Counted from the first letter of the stretch, positions 1-9,478 are shown. The stretch is DNA of 64,000 nt from Synechocystis sp. PCC 7509 (GCF_000332075.2 NZ_ALVU02000001.1:124001-188000), one strand, 5' to 3'. Notes: generated by a model from the sequence alone, not told the origin. Translations and numbers: made by a program.

Positions 1-264
1 CATACAAGGAATATGGTGCATAACCACAACTCTTTGTCCTACTTGCCAATCAGTAACCTTTTCTCCTACCTTGGCAATAATTCCCGCCATTTCATGCCCA
101 AAAATGCGCGGTGGTTCGTATAGTGGATAAAGAATCTTTTTGATATCTGACTGACACAGTCCTACTACTTGGACTTGAACTAAAACCTCATCATCGGCGA
201 GGGTGGGTACAGGTAGTTCCTCATAACTTAGCTGATTAACGCCTCTAAATACTTGTGCTTTCAT
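1..264 (-). CDS. Zn-dependent alcohol/sorbitol dehydrogenase family protein, N-terminal part (runs off window)
   Basis: Reading leftward from ATG at 264-262, about 88 codons are open to the window edge. The product starts MKAQVFRGVNQLSYEELPVP, which is the GroES-like N-terminal domain of medium-chain dehydrogenases. Expected catalytic zinc-site residues are visible: the Cys in the GLCQSD motif (family form G.CGSD) and the His-Glu pair in GHEMAG. The Rossmann domain lies outside the window, so substrate and cofactor cannot be judged. The family oxidises alcohols or polyols with NAD(P). Confidence in the family is high and in the specific activity is none. Confidence 0.8.
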   Translation of the reverse strand, partial: MKAQVFRGVNQLSYEELPVPTLADDEVLVQVQVVGLCQSDIKKILYPLYEPPRIFGHEMAGIIAKVGEKVTDWQVGQRVVVMHHIPCM

Positions 265-404
265 AATTTTTCCTTTTATCTTGCCAACTTTAGACTTTAG
301 CAAAAGTTACGCGTCCAAGTGCAAGCACCTTAACTATTGCACCTCAAGAAAGATAATTAATAAGTCGCTAGGCATTAAGATTGTAAATATAAATAATCTA
401 TACA

Positions 405-2327
405 ATGCTAGGCAAGTTACTTAAAGAACGCTACCAAGTTATAGATACCCTAAACGCCGGAGGGTTTTGTCAAACTTACTTAGCAAAAGATGTGTCTATT
501 GCTGGTAGTCCAAGCTGCGTAATTAAACAACTCAAGTCTACACCTAACTTTGCGAATTATCTGCCAACTTTGGGCGAATTGCTAGATCGAGAAGCAGAAG
601 CATTAAAAAAACTCGGCTTTTACGATCGCGTTCCTCAATTATTAGCTCATTTTGAAGAAGATGATGAGTTTTACTTAGTTCAAGAATTGATTGTAGGGCA
701 TCCACTTACAGAAGAATTAAGCCCCAAAGAACATTGGAGTGAAACCCAAGTCACTGAACTATTACAAGAAGTATTAAGCATTTTAGAGTATGTTCATAGC
801 CAGGGATTAATTCATCGAGACATTAAACCCAGTAACCTAATTAGAAGACAGGAAGATGGGAAGTTAGTTTTAATTGACTTTGGCGCAGTTAAGCAAGCTT
901 GGACGCAAGTAATTACTACTGGTGGCAAAACCGCTACTAATTACGCTTTTGGTGTGGCTGCAACTATTGCCATTGGTACGCCAGGCTATACTCCCCCAGA
1001 ACAAGAACGAGGTATACCGCGCCCCAATAGTGATATTTATGCGTTAGGAACGATCGCAATTCAGGCATTAACAGGGCTAGACCCTACTCAAATCCCCGAA
1101 GACCCGGAAACTGGGGAACTGTTGTGGCAACATCACGCCCAAGTTAGCGATCGCCTAGCAACTATCATCAACAAAATGGTACGCTACCACTTTAAAGAGC
1201 GCTACGCCTCAGCAACAGAAGTATTGCAAGCTTTGCAGGTACAACTTCCTCCCAGCCCACCTATACAAATCTCAGCACCTGCTAAAACCAATAAAAAAAA
1301 TATTCCCATTCTGCCATTTGTAGGCGTTGGCTTAACGATAAGTTTAATTGTCGGCAGCTACTATTATTATTTATTCAAATCGCCGCCAAAGCCAGCAGCT
1401 TCAACCAAACAATACAACTACTTATTTAAACAGCCCAGTAATATCAGCAATATTACTTTAGCCAAAACTCTCAAAAATCATTCTCAGCCTGTTTGGGCGA
1501 CTTCTATTAGTGATAACGGTCAAGTTTTGGCAAGTGGCAGCCAAGATCGTACTATCAAGGTGTGGAATGTGCGTACAGGACAGTTACAGCGCACTTTGTT
1601 GGGACATAAAGACACCGTTAGATCCCTAGCAATGAGTGCCGAGGGACGGACTTTAGCTAGTGGTAGTGGAGATACAACAATCAAGTTATGGGACTTATCC
1701 CAAGGTAAGCTAATTGGTACATTTTCCGGTCATTCTAGCCCTGTTTGGTCGGTAGACTTCGCGCCGGATGGCAAAACGCTAATTAGTGCTAGTGAAGACG
1801 GTAGTATCAATATTTGGAATTTACGCACGGGTGCGACTAAAACTATTGAGTCTGCACACAATAGTAGAATTTTCTCGATTGCGGTTAGTCCGGACAACCA
1901 AACTTTTGCTACTGGAAGCAAAGATAAAACTATCAAGCTTTGGCAGCTACCAACGGGCAAACTCCTGCGCACTATCAACGAACACAAAGATGCGGTAAGG
2001 GCGATCGCTTATAGCCCTGATGGGACTCAACTTGCTAGTGGTAGTTGGGATACAACAATTCACATTTGGCATCCGCAAACCGGAAAACGATTGCAGACAT
2101 TACAAGGACATAGCGATCGCATTGTTTCTCTCGTTTTTAGCAATGACGGACAGCAGTTAGCAAGTTCTGGGATTGAACCGACAATTAAATTATGGGATAC
2201 CAAAAGTGGCAAATTACTACGTAAATTAACTGGACATTCCGACTGGGTTTTATCTCTAGCGACAGTCCCCGGTAGCAATCGTTTAATTAGTAGTAGCAAA
2301 GATAAAACAATTAAAATTTGGCATTAA
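405..2327 (+). CDS. Membrane-anchored Ser/Thr protein kinase with C-terminal WD40 propeller
   Basis: This is a 640-residue Hanks-type kinase of the kind common in cyanobacteria. The kinase domain covers about residues 8-280, with ATP-binding lysine K41, catalytic HRDIKPSN at 137-144 and DFG at 158-160. A hydrophobic segment at about 299-323 is a likely single membrane span. Seven WD40 repeats follow (about 355-640), each with the GH....V....DG..LASGS.D.TIK.W pattern, enough for one closed propeller. Known relatives phosphorylate partners recruited by the propeller; the target here is unknown. The ATG at 405 has no clear Shine-Dalgarno sequence, but the following residues match the usual family start. 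It appears to stand alone. Confidence 0.95.
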   Translation: MLGKLLKERYQVIDTLNAGGFCQTYLAKDVSIAGSPSCVIKQLKSTPNFANYLPTLGELLDREAEALKKLGFYDRVPQLLAHFEEDDEFYLVQELIVGHPLTEELSPKEHWSETQVTELLQEVLSILEYVHSQGLIHRDIKPSNLIRRQEDGKLVLIDFGAVKQAWTQVITTGGKTATNYAFGVAATIAIGTPGYTPPEQERGIPRPNSDIYALGTIAIQALTGLDPTQIPEDPETGELLWQHHAQVSDRLATIINKMVRYHFKERYASATEVLQALQVQLPPSPPIQISAPAKTNKKNIPILPFVGVGLTISLIVGSYYYYLFKSPPKPAASTKQYNYLFKQPSNISNITLAKTLKNHSQPVWATSISDNGQVLASGSQDRTIKVWNVRTGQLQRTLLGHKDTVRSLAMSAEGRTLASGSGDTTIKLWDLSQGKLIGTFSGHSSPVWSVDFAPDGKTLISASEDGSINIWNLRTGATKTIESAHNSRIFSIAVSPDNQTFATGSKDKTIKLWQLPTGKLLRTINEHKDAVRAIAYSPDGTQLASGSWDTTIHIWHPQTGKRLQTLQGHSDRIVSLVFSNDGQQLASSGIEPTIKLWDTKSGKLLRKLTGHSDWVLSLATVPGSNRLISSSKDKTIKIWH

Positions 2328-2435
2328 AACCCCGTTGTCAAGCAATAGCCGCCTTGAATGAGGCAAACTAGATAAGGACAGTGTTAACACAACGCTTGTT
2401 ACCGATTTACTTATAATTTTCTGGTTTGACTGCTC

Positions 2436-3284
2436 ATGATTTGGCCCTTTAAGCCTCGTTTTCAAAAACAAATTGCCCGGATTGAAATTACAGGGGCGAT
2501 CGCCTCCAACACGCGAAAGCAAGTATTAGAAGCCCTCAAAACTGTTGAAGAAAGACGCTTTCCAGCTTTATTACTCCGCATTGATAGCCCCGGTGGAACG
2601 GTGGGAGATTCTCAAGAAATTTATAGCGCTTTAAAAAAACTCCGCGAAAAAGTCAAAATTGTTGCTAGTTTCGGCAATATTTCTGCTTCTGGGGGCGTTT
2701 ATATTGGTGTAGGTGCAGATTACATTATGGCAAACCCTGGCACAATTACCGGAAGTATTGGAGTAATTCTGCGCGGCAATAATATAGAGAGGCTACTAGA
2801 AAAAATCGGAGTTTCCTTTAAAGTAATTAAATCTGGCCCTTATAAAGATATTTTGGCTTTTGACCGCGAATTAACCGAGCCAGAACAGCATATCTTACAA
2901 GAATTAATCGATACAAGTTACCTTCAATTTGTGGAAACTGTAGCCGAAGGACGTAACTTAAGCGTTGAAAAAGTTAAAACTTTTGCCGATGGGCGAATTT
3001 TTACCGGACAACAAGCTGTAGAGTTAGGCGTTGTTGATAGATTGGGTACAGAGGAAGACGCTAGACGCTGGGCGGCAGAATTAGTAGGGCTTGACCCAGA
3101 AAAAACGAAATGCTACACCTTGGAAGAACGCAAACCCTTTTTAAGCCGCTTACTAAATAATCAATCGGGTAAGTCAACCCTAATCAGCAACTTGGGACAG
3201 TTACCGAGTTTAGCCATAGGCAATGATTGGCTAGAGTTTGAACTAGCTACCAGTGGGCTACCACTATGGATGTACCGACCGTAA
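2436..3284 (+). CDS. sppA: Signal peptide peptidase SppA (short form)
   Basis: This 282-residue protein is a serine-lysine protease of the S49/ClpP-like family that degrades leftover signal peptides at the membrane. The substrate-loop motif DSPGGTVGDS is at about 50-59. The nucleophile is predicted as Ser85 in SASGGVYIG and the general base as Lys137 in KSGPYKD. Their 52-residue spacing matches that reported for the Bacillus enzyme. There is no long N-terminal transmembrane helix, so this is the short cyanobacterial type and may attach peripherally. It sits 108 bp after the kinase gene on the same strand, with no sign of a shared function. Confidence 0.93.
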   Translation: MIWPFKPRFQKQIARIEITGAIASNTRKQVLEALKTVEERRFPALLLRIDSPGGTVGDSQEIYSALKKLREKVKIVASFGNISASGGVYIGVGADYIMANPGTITGSIGVILRGNNIERLLEKIGVSFKVIKSGPYKDILAFDRELTEPEQHILQELIDTSYLQFVETVAEGRNLSVEKVKTFADGRIFTGQQAVELGVVDRLGTEEDARRWAAELVGLDPEKTKCYTLEERKPFLSRLLNNQSGKSTLISNLGQLPSLAIGNDWLEFELATSGLPLWMYRP

Positions 3285-3373
3285 CTAATACTACTACCTG
3301 TGTAAGTAAAAATAATTGGTCTTCATTTACCCAAAAAAGGTTAATATTACAACAAAAAATCTAAAAGTTATCT

Positions 3374-3379
3374 AGGAGG
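3374..3379 (+). promoter_or_regulatory. Shine-Dalgarno AGGAGG that sets the aroH start
   Basis: AGGAGG lies 8 nt before GTG 3388 but only 2 nt before the upstream TTG at 3382. Normal spacing therefore selects the GTG as the start. Confidence 0.75.
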
Positions 3380-3387
3380 ACTTGGTT

Positions 3388-3789
3388 GTGGAGTGGCGAC
3401 TTTGGGCAATTCGTGGGGCAACAACTGCGATGGAAAACACAGTTGAGGCAATTACAGAAGCTGTAGCGGAACTATTGGATGAGACAGAAACGCGAAATCA
3501 ATTAGATCCGACAGAGATTGTCAGTGTGACTTTTTCTGTCACCCGCGATTTGGATGCAATTTTCCCCGCCGCGATCGCCCGTCACCGTCCTTACTGGGAT
3601 AATGTACCTATGTTAGATGTCCAGCAGATGCACGTTGCAGGTAGTTTGCAACGCTGCATCCGCTTTCTGATTTTGGTGAATATTCCCACCAGTCACAATA
3701 AGGTTTGCCATACTTACCTGCGCGAAGCTCAAAACTTACGTCCTGATTGGAGTTTGCCGCAACCGCAACTATTTTCCCCTATCGGGTAA
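3388..3789 (+). CDS. aroH: Chorismate mutase, monofunctional AroH type
   Basis: This protein of about 133 residues converts chorismate to prephenate for Phe and Tyr synthesis. It matches the trimeric AroH fold family: IRGATT near the N-terminus carries the substrate-binding Arg, CIRF and LRPD carry the other conserved Args, and HTYL carries the conserved Tyr. The position equivalent to Bacillus Glu78 is Gln here (VQQM instead of MQEM) and Cys75 is Asp. I believe this variation is common in cyanobacterial AroH. The GTG at 3388 is preferred because of the ideally spaced AGGAGG. The gene ends 4 bp from the convergent crtR. Confidence 0.92.
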   Translation: MEWRLWAIRGATTAMENTVEAITEAVAELLDETETRNQLDPTEIVSVTFSVTRDLDAIFPAAIARHRPYWDNVPMLDVQQMHVAGSLQRCIRFLILVNIPTSHNKVCHTYLREAQNLRPDWSLPQPQLFSPIG

Positions 3790-3793
3790 TTAA

Positions 3794-4714
3794 TTATTGC
3801 GGTAACACTTCTTTTTGCTCTAAAACTAAGGCTTTTTTGTGGGGATGAATACCAATAAAAAGATCGTAAATAAAGCTCCAAAAATCTCTTTTTTGCAACA
3901 ACCCAGAAGTTTGATAGCAACCTTTAGCATCTAAAAGCGGCTTAGTGGCATAGTAAGCATTTTGGTAGTTGTACCAAGGAATAGAGGGCCATAGGTGATG
4001 AATTAAATGGTAGTTCTGCCCCATGATTAAGATATTGAGAACTTTACCGGGATAAACTCTAGCATTTTTCCAGCGATCGCGCTCTTGATGGGGACGATGA
4101 GGCAAATAATCAAAAAAGAACCCCAAAGCCAAGCCCACTATGGCTGTAGGAATAAACCAAAAATTGAGAATATAGCCTAAAAAGTGGTACTGAATCGAAA
4201 CATAGAAAATTGCGGCTACTAAAGCGCGGCTAAAGAACCATTCCCACAATTCTTGTTTTTGCCAAAGTTGACGTTTAAAGAAAAATATTTCGTGATACAA
4301 AAACCGCACGGGAATTAACCACAAAGGCCCGGCGGTAGAAACAAAGTGATCGGGATCGTTTTCTGGGTCGTTAACGTTAGCATGATGCTGCAAATGTACC
4401 CGCGTAAATACCGGGAAAGCAAAAGCCAGTAGCAAGGCGCTACCATGCCCTAAAATGGCGTTGATCGACGGGTTGCGGTGGGCTGATTTATGACACGCAT
4501 CATGAATTACCGTGCCGCAAATATGTAGAGAAATTGTATTAGTTACAAAACAACACCAGTGGGGCCATTCCCAAAGCCAGTAACCAAAATTGGATAGTGC
4601 GATCGCGCTAATTGCTGCTATAAACATCAGTAAAGTAGGATTGCGATCGCCTGGAGGGCTGAGAAACTCCCTAGGTACTGTTGTCAGTGGCTTTTTTGCC
4701 TCCGACATTAGCAT
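3794..4714 (-). CDS. crtR: Beta-carotene hydroxylase CrtR (membrane di-iron desaturase family)
   Basis: This 306-residue membrane enzyme is expected to hydroxylate the rings of beta-carotene to give zeaxanthin. The N-terminal PREFL.PPGD.NPTLLMF segment is a CrtR hallmark. Three histidine clusters bind the two irons: HDACH (71-75), HLQHH (107-111) and NYHLIHH (234-240), with an extra HRPH near 206. Several hydrophobic helices lie between them. AAGGAG sits 6-7 nt upstream of the ATG at 4714, supporting this start. It is transcribed divergently from pyk across about 260 bp. A related fatty-acid desaturase is possible, but the LWPSIPWY segment after the third box favours CrtR. Confidence 0.88.
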   Translation of the reverse strand: MLMSEAKKPLTTVPREFLSPPGDRNPTLLMFIAAISAIALSNFGYWLWEWPHWCCFVTNTISLHICGTVIHDACHKSAHRNPSINAILGHGSALLLAFAFPVFTRVHLQHHANVNDPENDPDHFVSTAGPLWLIPVRFLYHEIFFFKRQLWQKQELWEWFFSRALVAAIFYVSIQYHFLGYILNFWFIPTAIVGLALGFFFDYLPHRPHQERDRWKNARVYPGKVLNILIMGQNYHLIHHLWPSIPWYNYQNAYYATKPLLDAKGCYQTSGLLQKRDFWSFIYDLFIGIHPHKKALVLEQKEVLPQ

Positions 4715-4974
4715 CTTTGACTCCTTGATAAATTAATTTGCACGTACTAAATAGTAGACCTAATTAGATCATAAAGTTTTGTTTCGCACAAGTCATCCTT
4801 CTTAGCTCTATAGAGGTAGCCTAATAGCGATATAATTGCGGAGCAAAATGGCACAAAAAACATTACAGTAAGGCTGCAAGCAAGCTTTGACGGCAGTAAA
4901 GAAAAACCGAAGTTAAATAAAATTTGTTTTAGCCCTTTTATCTGCCCTTGTCCCTTTTTACAAAATTAGGCTCC

Positions 4975-6744
4975 ATGCAACCAAGAGATTCTCAACGTCG
5001 GACAAAAATTGTCGCTACAATCGGGCCTGCCACCAGTAGCCCAGAAGTGCTAAAGGCAATCATAGAGGCAGGTGCAACTACTCTCAGGCTTAACTTTTCT
5101 CACGGTACTCATGCCGATCATCAACGCAGCGTGCGTTTAATTCGGCAAATTGCCTTTGAATTAAATCAACCTGTAGGGATTCTGCAAGACTTGCAAGGGC
5201 CAAAAATTCGTTTAGGTAAGTTTGAAAAGGGTTCTATAGAACTAAATAAAGGCGATTTATTTACTTTAACCAGTAATTATATAGTTGGTACTCAATCTAT
5301 TAGCTGTGTAACTTACGATCTTTTGGCTGACGAAGTACCCTGTGGCGCGGCAATTTTGCTTGACGATGGGCGCGTAGAGATGCGCGTAGAAGAAATAGAT
5401 CGTCCTAATAAAAACTTACACTGTCGGGTTGTAGTTGGTGGAACCTTATCGAACAATAAAGGGGTCAACTTTCCAGGCGTTTATTTATCAATCAAGGCGC
5501 TAACCGACAAAGACCGAGAAGATTTAATTTTTGGTTTAGATCAAGGAGTAGATTGGATTGCTTTATCTTTTGTTCGCAATCCCCAAGATGTACTAGAAAT
5601 TAAAGAATTAATTTCTAACGCTGGGAAGCAAGTCCCGGTAATTGTCAAAATTGAAAAGCATGAAGCCATTGAACAAATGGAGGCAATTTTAGCTCTCAGC
5701 GATGGGGTAATGGTAGCAAGAGGCGACTTAGGAGTAGAATTACCCGCCGAAGATGTACCTATTCTGCAAAAGCGGCTCATTGCTACGGCAAATCGGTTAG
5801 GTATTCCGATTATTACTGCTACTCAAATGCTCGATAGTATGGTGAATAGCCCGCGCCCAACTCGTGCGGAAGTGTCGGACGTAGCAAATGCGATTTTGGA
5901 CGGAACTGATGCCGTCATGCTCTCAAATGAAACGGCGGTAGGCAATTTTCCTGTGGAAGCTGTAGCCACAATGGCGCGGATTGCCGTAAGAATTGAGCAA
6001 GAACCCGCCTTAGCGGCTATTAATGCCAACCTTAAAGATACTCGTCAATCGATTCCCAATGCCATTAGTCAAGCGGTAGGGCAAATTGCCGAACAATTAG
6101 ACGCGGCGGCAATTATGACTTTAACTAAAACAGGTTCTACGGCTCGTAATGTTTCTAAATTTCGTCCCCGTAATCCAATTTTGGCTATAACGCCTCACGT
6201 AGATGTAGCTAGACAATTACAGCTAGTTTGGGGAGTAAAACCATTGCTAGTATTAGATTTACCTTCGGCGGGGCAAACTTTTCAAGCGGCGATTAATGTT
6301 GCTCAAGAGAAACAATTGCTATCTGAGGGCGATTTGGTAGTGATGAGTGCGGGGGCGTTGCAAGGGGTGGCAGGTTCTACAGATTTAATTAAAGTAGAAA
6401 TAGTAACTGCGGTACTCGGTCAAGGTATTGGACTTGGTTTAGGTCTGGTAAACGGTCGGGCTAGAGTAGCTCATACGGCTATGGATGTGGGTAACTTCAA
6501 TCATGGGGAAATTTTAGTAGTTCCGCGCACCAGTGCAGATTTTATTGAGGCAATTCGCAAAGCTGCGGGAATTGTAACCGAAGATGAGAGTATGACAAGT
6601 CACGCTGCTATTATTGGTTTACGCCTTGGTGTTCCGGTAATTGTGGGCGTAAAACAAGCAACTCAAGTAATTCGAGATGGCACAATTTTAACTTTGGATA
6701 TGCAAAGAGGTTTAATTTACTCTGGCACAGTAAAAAATAGTTAA
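4975..6744 (+). CDS. pyk: Pyruvate kinase with C-terminal PEP-utiliser-like domain
   Basis: This 589-residue enzyme makes pyruvate and ATP from PEP and ADP in lower glycolysis. RTKIVATIGPAT opens the barrel domain. MVARGDLGVELP (around residue 247) and ATQMLDSM (around 282) are the catalytic signature regions. The usual A/B/C domains end near residue 475. A further segment of about 110 residues contains VPRTSADF and ESMTSHAAIIGLRLGVPVIV, the PEP-synthase-type mobile domain found in Bacillus-like and cyanobacterial pyruvate kinases; its HAA histidine is present. I chose the ATG at 4975 over an upstream TTG at 4948, because family members begin just before the RRTK segment. The stop overlaps the next start by one base. 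Confidence 0.95.
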   Translation: MQPRDSQRRTKIVATIGPATSSPEVLKAIIEAGATTLRLNFSHGTHADHQRSVRLIRQIAFELNQPVGILQDLQGPKIRLGKFEKGSIELNKGDLFTLTSNYIVGTQSISCVTYDLLADEVPCGAAILLDDGRVEMRVEEIDRPNKNLHCRVVVGGTLSNNKGVNFPGVYLSIKALTDKDREDLIFGLDQGVDWIALSFVRNPQDVLEIKELISNAGKQVPVIVKIEKHEAIEQMEAILALSDGVMVARGDLGVELPAEDVPILQKRLIATANRLGIPIITATQMLDSMVNSPRPTRAEVSDVANAILDGTDAVMLSNETAVGNFPVEAVATMARIAVRIEQEPALAAINANLKDTRQSIPNAISQAVGQIAEQLDAAAIMTLTKTGSTARNVSKFRPRNPILAITPHVDVARQLQLVWGVKPLLVLDLPSAGQTFQAAINVAQEKQLLSEGDLVVMSAGALQGVAGSTDLIKVEIVTAVLGQGIGLGLGLVNGRARVAHTAMDVGNFNHGEILVVPRTSADFIEAIRKAAGIVTEDESMTSHAAIIGLRLGVPVIVGVKQATQVIRDGTILTLDMQRGLIYSGTVKNS

Positions 6745-7109
6745 TGGAGCGCGTACTTAAAACCGGAAATGGTTGGCGGATTGGTTGGAATCCTCAATCC
6801 ATAGAGTTTACAGGGTTAGTAGGTACAAATGATTGGGCTATTGAACTTACAGAAGCAGAATTGCAGGATTTTTGCCGCTTGTTAGTGCAACTAGCCGAAA
6901 CTATGAGCCAGCTAAGTAGCGAACTCATGGATGAAGAAAAAATTACTTGTGAAGCTGAGAGTAGTTTAATTTGGCTGGAAGTGGCTGGTTATGCTCAATG
7001 CTACAGTTTACGCTTTATTCTGTTAACTGGGCGTTGCGCTGAAGGTTGTTGGAATGAATCCGCCGTTGGGGGGTTGTTGCAAGGAGCGCAGACTTTGCAA
7101 GTTTTTTAG
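6744..7109 (+). CDS. DUF1818 family protein
   Basis: This 121-residue protein of unknown function is restricted, as far as I know, to cyanobacteria. It starts within the stop codon of pyk (TAATG), so it is almost surely translationally coupled and co-transcribed. Hallmarks are the N-terminal GNGWRIGW, then ELTEAEL..FCRLL, a central acidic stretch, and the C-terminal VGGLLQGAQTLQVF. There is no signal peptide or membrane helix, so it is probably cytosolic. Function is unknown; the coupling gives only a weak hint of a link to carbon metabolism. Confidence 0.85.
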   Translation: MERVLKTGNGWRIGWNPQSIEFTGLVGTNDWAIELTEAELQDFCRLLVQLAETMSQLSSELMDEEKITCEAESSLIWLEVAGYAQCYSLRFILLTGRCAEGCWNESAVGGLLQGAQTLQVF

Positions 7110-7111
7110 TA

Positions 7112-7139
7112 GTAGGGGCGCAAAGCATTGCGCCCCTAC
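7112..7139 (+). repeat. Palindromic repeat GTAGGGGCGCAA...TTGCGCCCCTAC
   Basis: A 28-bp near-perfect palindrome just after the DUF1818 gene, built from GTAGGGGCGCAA and its complement. Related copies lie at 12397-12424 and 56199-56225, with half copies near 10419 and 32101. It can form a strong hairpin, but there is no T-run after it. Confidence 0.8.
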
Positions 7140-7231
7140 GTCAATATTTATAAATCAAAGTAGGATTGCTGTAGCCAAATTTAGTAAGTTTGTTTTTGCT
7201 TCTAATTTGTGTTAGTATGGTTTTTCTGACA

Positions 7232-7305
7232 CGGGGCGTAGCGCAGCTTGGTAGCGCGCCACTTTGGGGTAGTGGAGGTCTTGGGTTCAAATCCCAACGT
7301 TCCGA
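7232..7305 (+). tRNA. tRNA-Pro (GGG anticodon)
   Basis: The 74-nt sequence folds as a full cloverleaf. The 7-bp acceptor stem CGGGGCG/CGTTCCG contains two G-U pairs. The anticodon stem CCACT/AGTGG (7259-7263 and 7271-7275) closes the loop TTGGGGT with anticodon GGG at 7266-7268. The T arm is TTGGGTTCAAATCCCAA. The discriminator base is A and no CCA is encoded. It reads Pro codons CCC/CCU. Confidence 0.95.
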
Positions 7306-7314
7306 TTTTAATTA

Positions 7315-7335
7315 AGACGTTGCATTGCAACGTCT
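7315..7335 (+). repeat. Palindromic repeat AGACGTTGCA-T-TGCAACGTCT
   Basis: A 21-bp perfect palindrome between the tRNA and the end of the leftward carbamoylase gene. It resembles the hairpin at 17525-17547 (same AGACGT...ACGTCTCTAC ends), so the two probably belong to one dispersed family. It may also help end transcription. Confidence 0.7.
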
Positions 7336-7358
7336 CTACAAAAACAGAATTAATAAAT

Positions 7359-8606
7359 CTAATTAGTTGGATACATCCGATCTAATTTCAAGAAAGTTTG
7401 CAAGAGTACGTTAGCTCCTTGGCTGCATTGTTCTGGGGATGTGTACTCATCTTCGGCGTGGCTGATTCCTTCCCGACTGGGGACAAAAATCATTCCCATA
7501 TCAGCAAAACGCCCGATTTCTTGGGCATCGTGTCCTGCACGGCTGGGCAAATAAGTGTAACTTAGGTTTAGGTGTTGGCAAACTTGGGCGATCGCATCTT
7601 GAATTTTTACTTCAGCTAAAGTAGGTAAGACGTGCAAAGCTTGGGTTATAACTATTTCTGTTTTAGTCGTCTCAGCAATTTGATTTAACTGCTGTTTTAG
7701 TTCGCTCAGTAAATTATCTAAATGCTCTTGGGATAAGTCGCGCAGGTCGATTTTTAATTCAACTTTTGCCGGGACGATATTTACTGCATTAGGTAAAACA
7801 TTCAAGTATCCTACTGTTGCAACTTGTTCTCCAGGGGTTTCCACTCCTAGCTTGTTTACAGCTAATACTACCTGCGCGGCGGCGACTAAGGCATCTTTTC
7901 TCATATTCATTGGTGTAGTCCCGGCGTGGTTTGGTCGCCCGGTAATTGTGACGGTATGGCGATACTGTCCGACAATTCCTTTAACCACTGCGATCGCATC
8001 CCCGGTACTTTCTAATATTCCCCCTTGTTCAACGTGCAACTCAACAAAGGCGGCAATTTCGCCCGGTTTGCGTTTAGCTGTGGCTATGTTTGACCAATCT
8101 CCGCCAGATCGCTTTAAACATTCTTCCATAGCTGTCCCATCATTGCGGCGATAATAATTGGGATCGTTTACGGTATTACCCGCCATTGCTTTACAGCCGA
8201 TAACTGTACATTCTTCGTCAGTAAATACAATAACTTCAATGGGATGATCTAATAAAATCTTATTTTCATGCAGCACTCGTACTATTTCAATTCCTGCAAG
8301 CACTCCTAGCACTCCGTCGTAGTGTCCAGCGACGGGAACTGTATCAATATGCGATCCTGTTGCTAACGCTCCTGCGCCTTCTATGCGTCCGGGGTAAGTA
8401 CCGATAATATTAGCCGCCGCATCAGTGCGGACAGCCATACCAGCATCGATCATCCAAGACTGGACAAGCTGACGCGCGAGGATATCTTCACGAGTAAAGG
8501 CTACTCTACTTACACCGCCATTTGCTAGTTTACCGATTTGGGCTAATTGGGCAATACTGCGATTTAGGCGATCGCTATTTACTAAAGGAATTGATGTAAC
8601 AATCAT
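7359..8606 (-). CDS. M20 family Zn hydrolase: N-carbamoyl-L-amino-acid hydrolase / allantoate amidohydrolase type
   Basis: This 415-residue enzyme belongs to the hydantoinase/carbamoylase branch of peptidase family M20. It is expected to hydrolyse an N-carbamoyl amino acid, ureidopropionate or allantoate, releasing ammonia and CO2. Di-metal ligands and catalytic acids are visible: GSHIDTVP (H86, D88), GHYDG (D97), FTDEE (E131/E132) and LHVEQG. The lid/dimer domain lies between about 210 and 330, with GRPNHAGTTPM at its start. It is the last gene of a five-gene leftward operon, 3 bp after the importer ATPase, so it probably acts on what that importer brings in. Whether it is a carbamoylase or an allantoate hydrolase cannot be decided by reading. 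Confidence 0.9.
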   Translation of the reverse strand: MIVTSIPLVNSDRLNRSIAQLAQIGKLANGGVSRVAFTREDILARQLVQSWMIDAGMAVRTDAAANIIGTYPGRIEGAGALATGSHIDTVPVAGHYDGVLGVLAGIEIVRVLHENKILLDHPIEVIVFTDEECTVIGCKAMAGNTVNDPNYYRRNDGTAMEECLKRSGGDWSNIATAKRKPGEIAAFVELHVEQGGILESTGDAIAVVKGIVGQYRHTVTITGRPNHAGTTPMNMRKDALVAAAQVVLAVNKLGVETPGEQVATVGYLNVLPNAVNIVPAKVELKIDLRDLSQEHLDNLLSELKQQLNQIAETTKTEIVITQALHVLPTLAEVKIQDAIAQVCQHLNLSYTYLPSRAGHDAQEIGRFADMGMIFVPSREGISHAEDEYTSPEQCSQGANVLLQTFLKLDRMYPTN

Positions 8607-8609
8607 GTT

Positions 8610-9416
8610 TTAGTGCAAAATTTGGGCTAAAAACTTCTTGGTTCTTTCTTCTTTGGGATGGTTAAAAAACTCTGTAGGCGTTGTATCTTCTACGAGCATT
8701 CCATCCGCTAAAAATATTACGCGGTCGGCTACTTCCCTTGCAAATCCTACCTCGTGAGTGACGCACACCATAGTCATTCCCGAATTGGCTAGACCTCGCA
8801 TCACGTCTAATACTTCCCGTACCATTTCCGGGTCAAGAGCGGAGGTTGGTTCGTCAAATAACATTACTTTTGGTTTCATTGCTAAAGCACGGGCGATCGC
8901 AACTCTTTGTTGTTGACCTCCCGATAGCTGTCCGGGGTATTTAGCAGCTTGATGAGCTATTCCCACTCGTTCTAATAGTTGCATAGCTGCTTCTTCCGCT
9001 TTTACTTTAGTCATTCCGCGTAAATGAATCGGTGCTAAAGTTACATTTTTGAGTACCGTTAGATGGGGAAACAAGTTGAATTGCTGAAACACCATCCCGA
9101 CTTCTCGGCGCACTGCTTCAATATTTTTGAGATCGTGAGATATTTTTACGCCATCAACTTCAATACTACCTTTTTGGTAAGGTTCTAAGCCGTTAAAGGT
9201 GCGGATAAAGGTCGATTTTCCTGAACCTGAAGGGCCCATTAATACAACTACTTCGCCTTTATTGACGGTTAAACTTACTCCTTTAAGAACGTGAAAGTTA
9301 TTGCTGTACCACTTTTCTACATTTTTAGCGACGATAATTGCTGAAGATGCGATCGCGCTGTTACTTTGACTGGTTCTAGGCTGGGAATGTGTCATGTTTA
9401 GGTTTTTTTTGGGCAA
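8610..9416 (-). CDS. Amino-acid-type ABC transporter ATP-binding protein (GlnQ-like)
   Basis: This 268-residue ATPase drives a polar-amino-acid importer. Walker [10 protein letters not shown] is near 61-69, the signature LSGGQQQR and Walker [14 protein letters not shown] follow, and the switch His lies in [21 protein letters not shown] is a typical Q-loop of the GlnQ/HisP group. An N-terminal extension of about 28 Ser/Ala-rich residues precedes the domain. If translation began at a later start, none of the domain would be lost. It lies between the binding protein (62 bp upstream) and the carbamoylase. Confidence 0.93.
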   Translation of the reverse strand: MPKKNLNMTHSQPRTSQSNSAIASSAIIVAKNVEKWYSNNFHVLKGVSLTVNKGEVVVLMGPSGSGKSTFIRTFNGLEPYQKGSIEVDGVKISHDLKNIEAVRREVGMVFQQFNLFPHLTVLKNVTLAPIHLRGMTKVKAEEAAMQLLERVGIAHQAAKYPGQLSGGQQQRVAIARALAMKPKVMLFDEPTSALDPEMVREVLDVMRGLANSGMTMVCVTHEVGFAREVADRVIFLADGMLVEDTTPTEFFNHPKEERTKKFLAQILH

Positions 9417-9446
9417 TTATTAAATTCTCTAACTTGCAGATATTTT

Positions 9447-9476
9447 CCCCCTTAAAAAGGGGGGTTAGGGGGGATC
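9447..9476. repeat. CCCCCTT-AAAA-AGGGGGG repeat with GGGGGGATCT tail
   Basis: A C-run/G-run inverted repeat followed by TTAGGGGGGATCT, a dispersed element type often seen between cyanobacterial genes. It sits inside the operon, between the binding-protein stop and the ATPase start. On the transcript it could form a hairpin that affects the relative expression of the two. Confidence 0.7.
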
Positions 9477-9478
9477 TC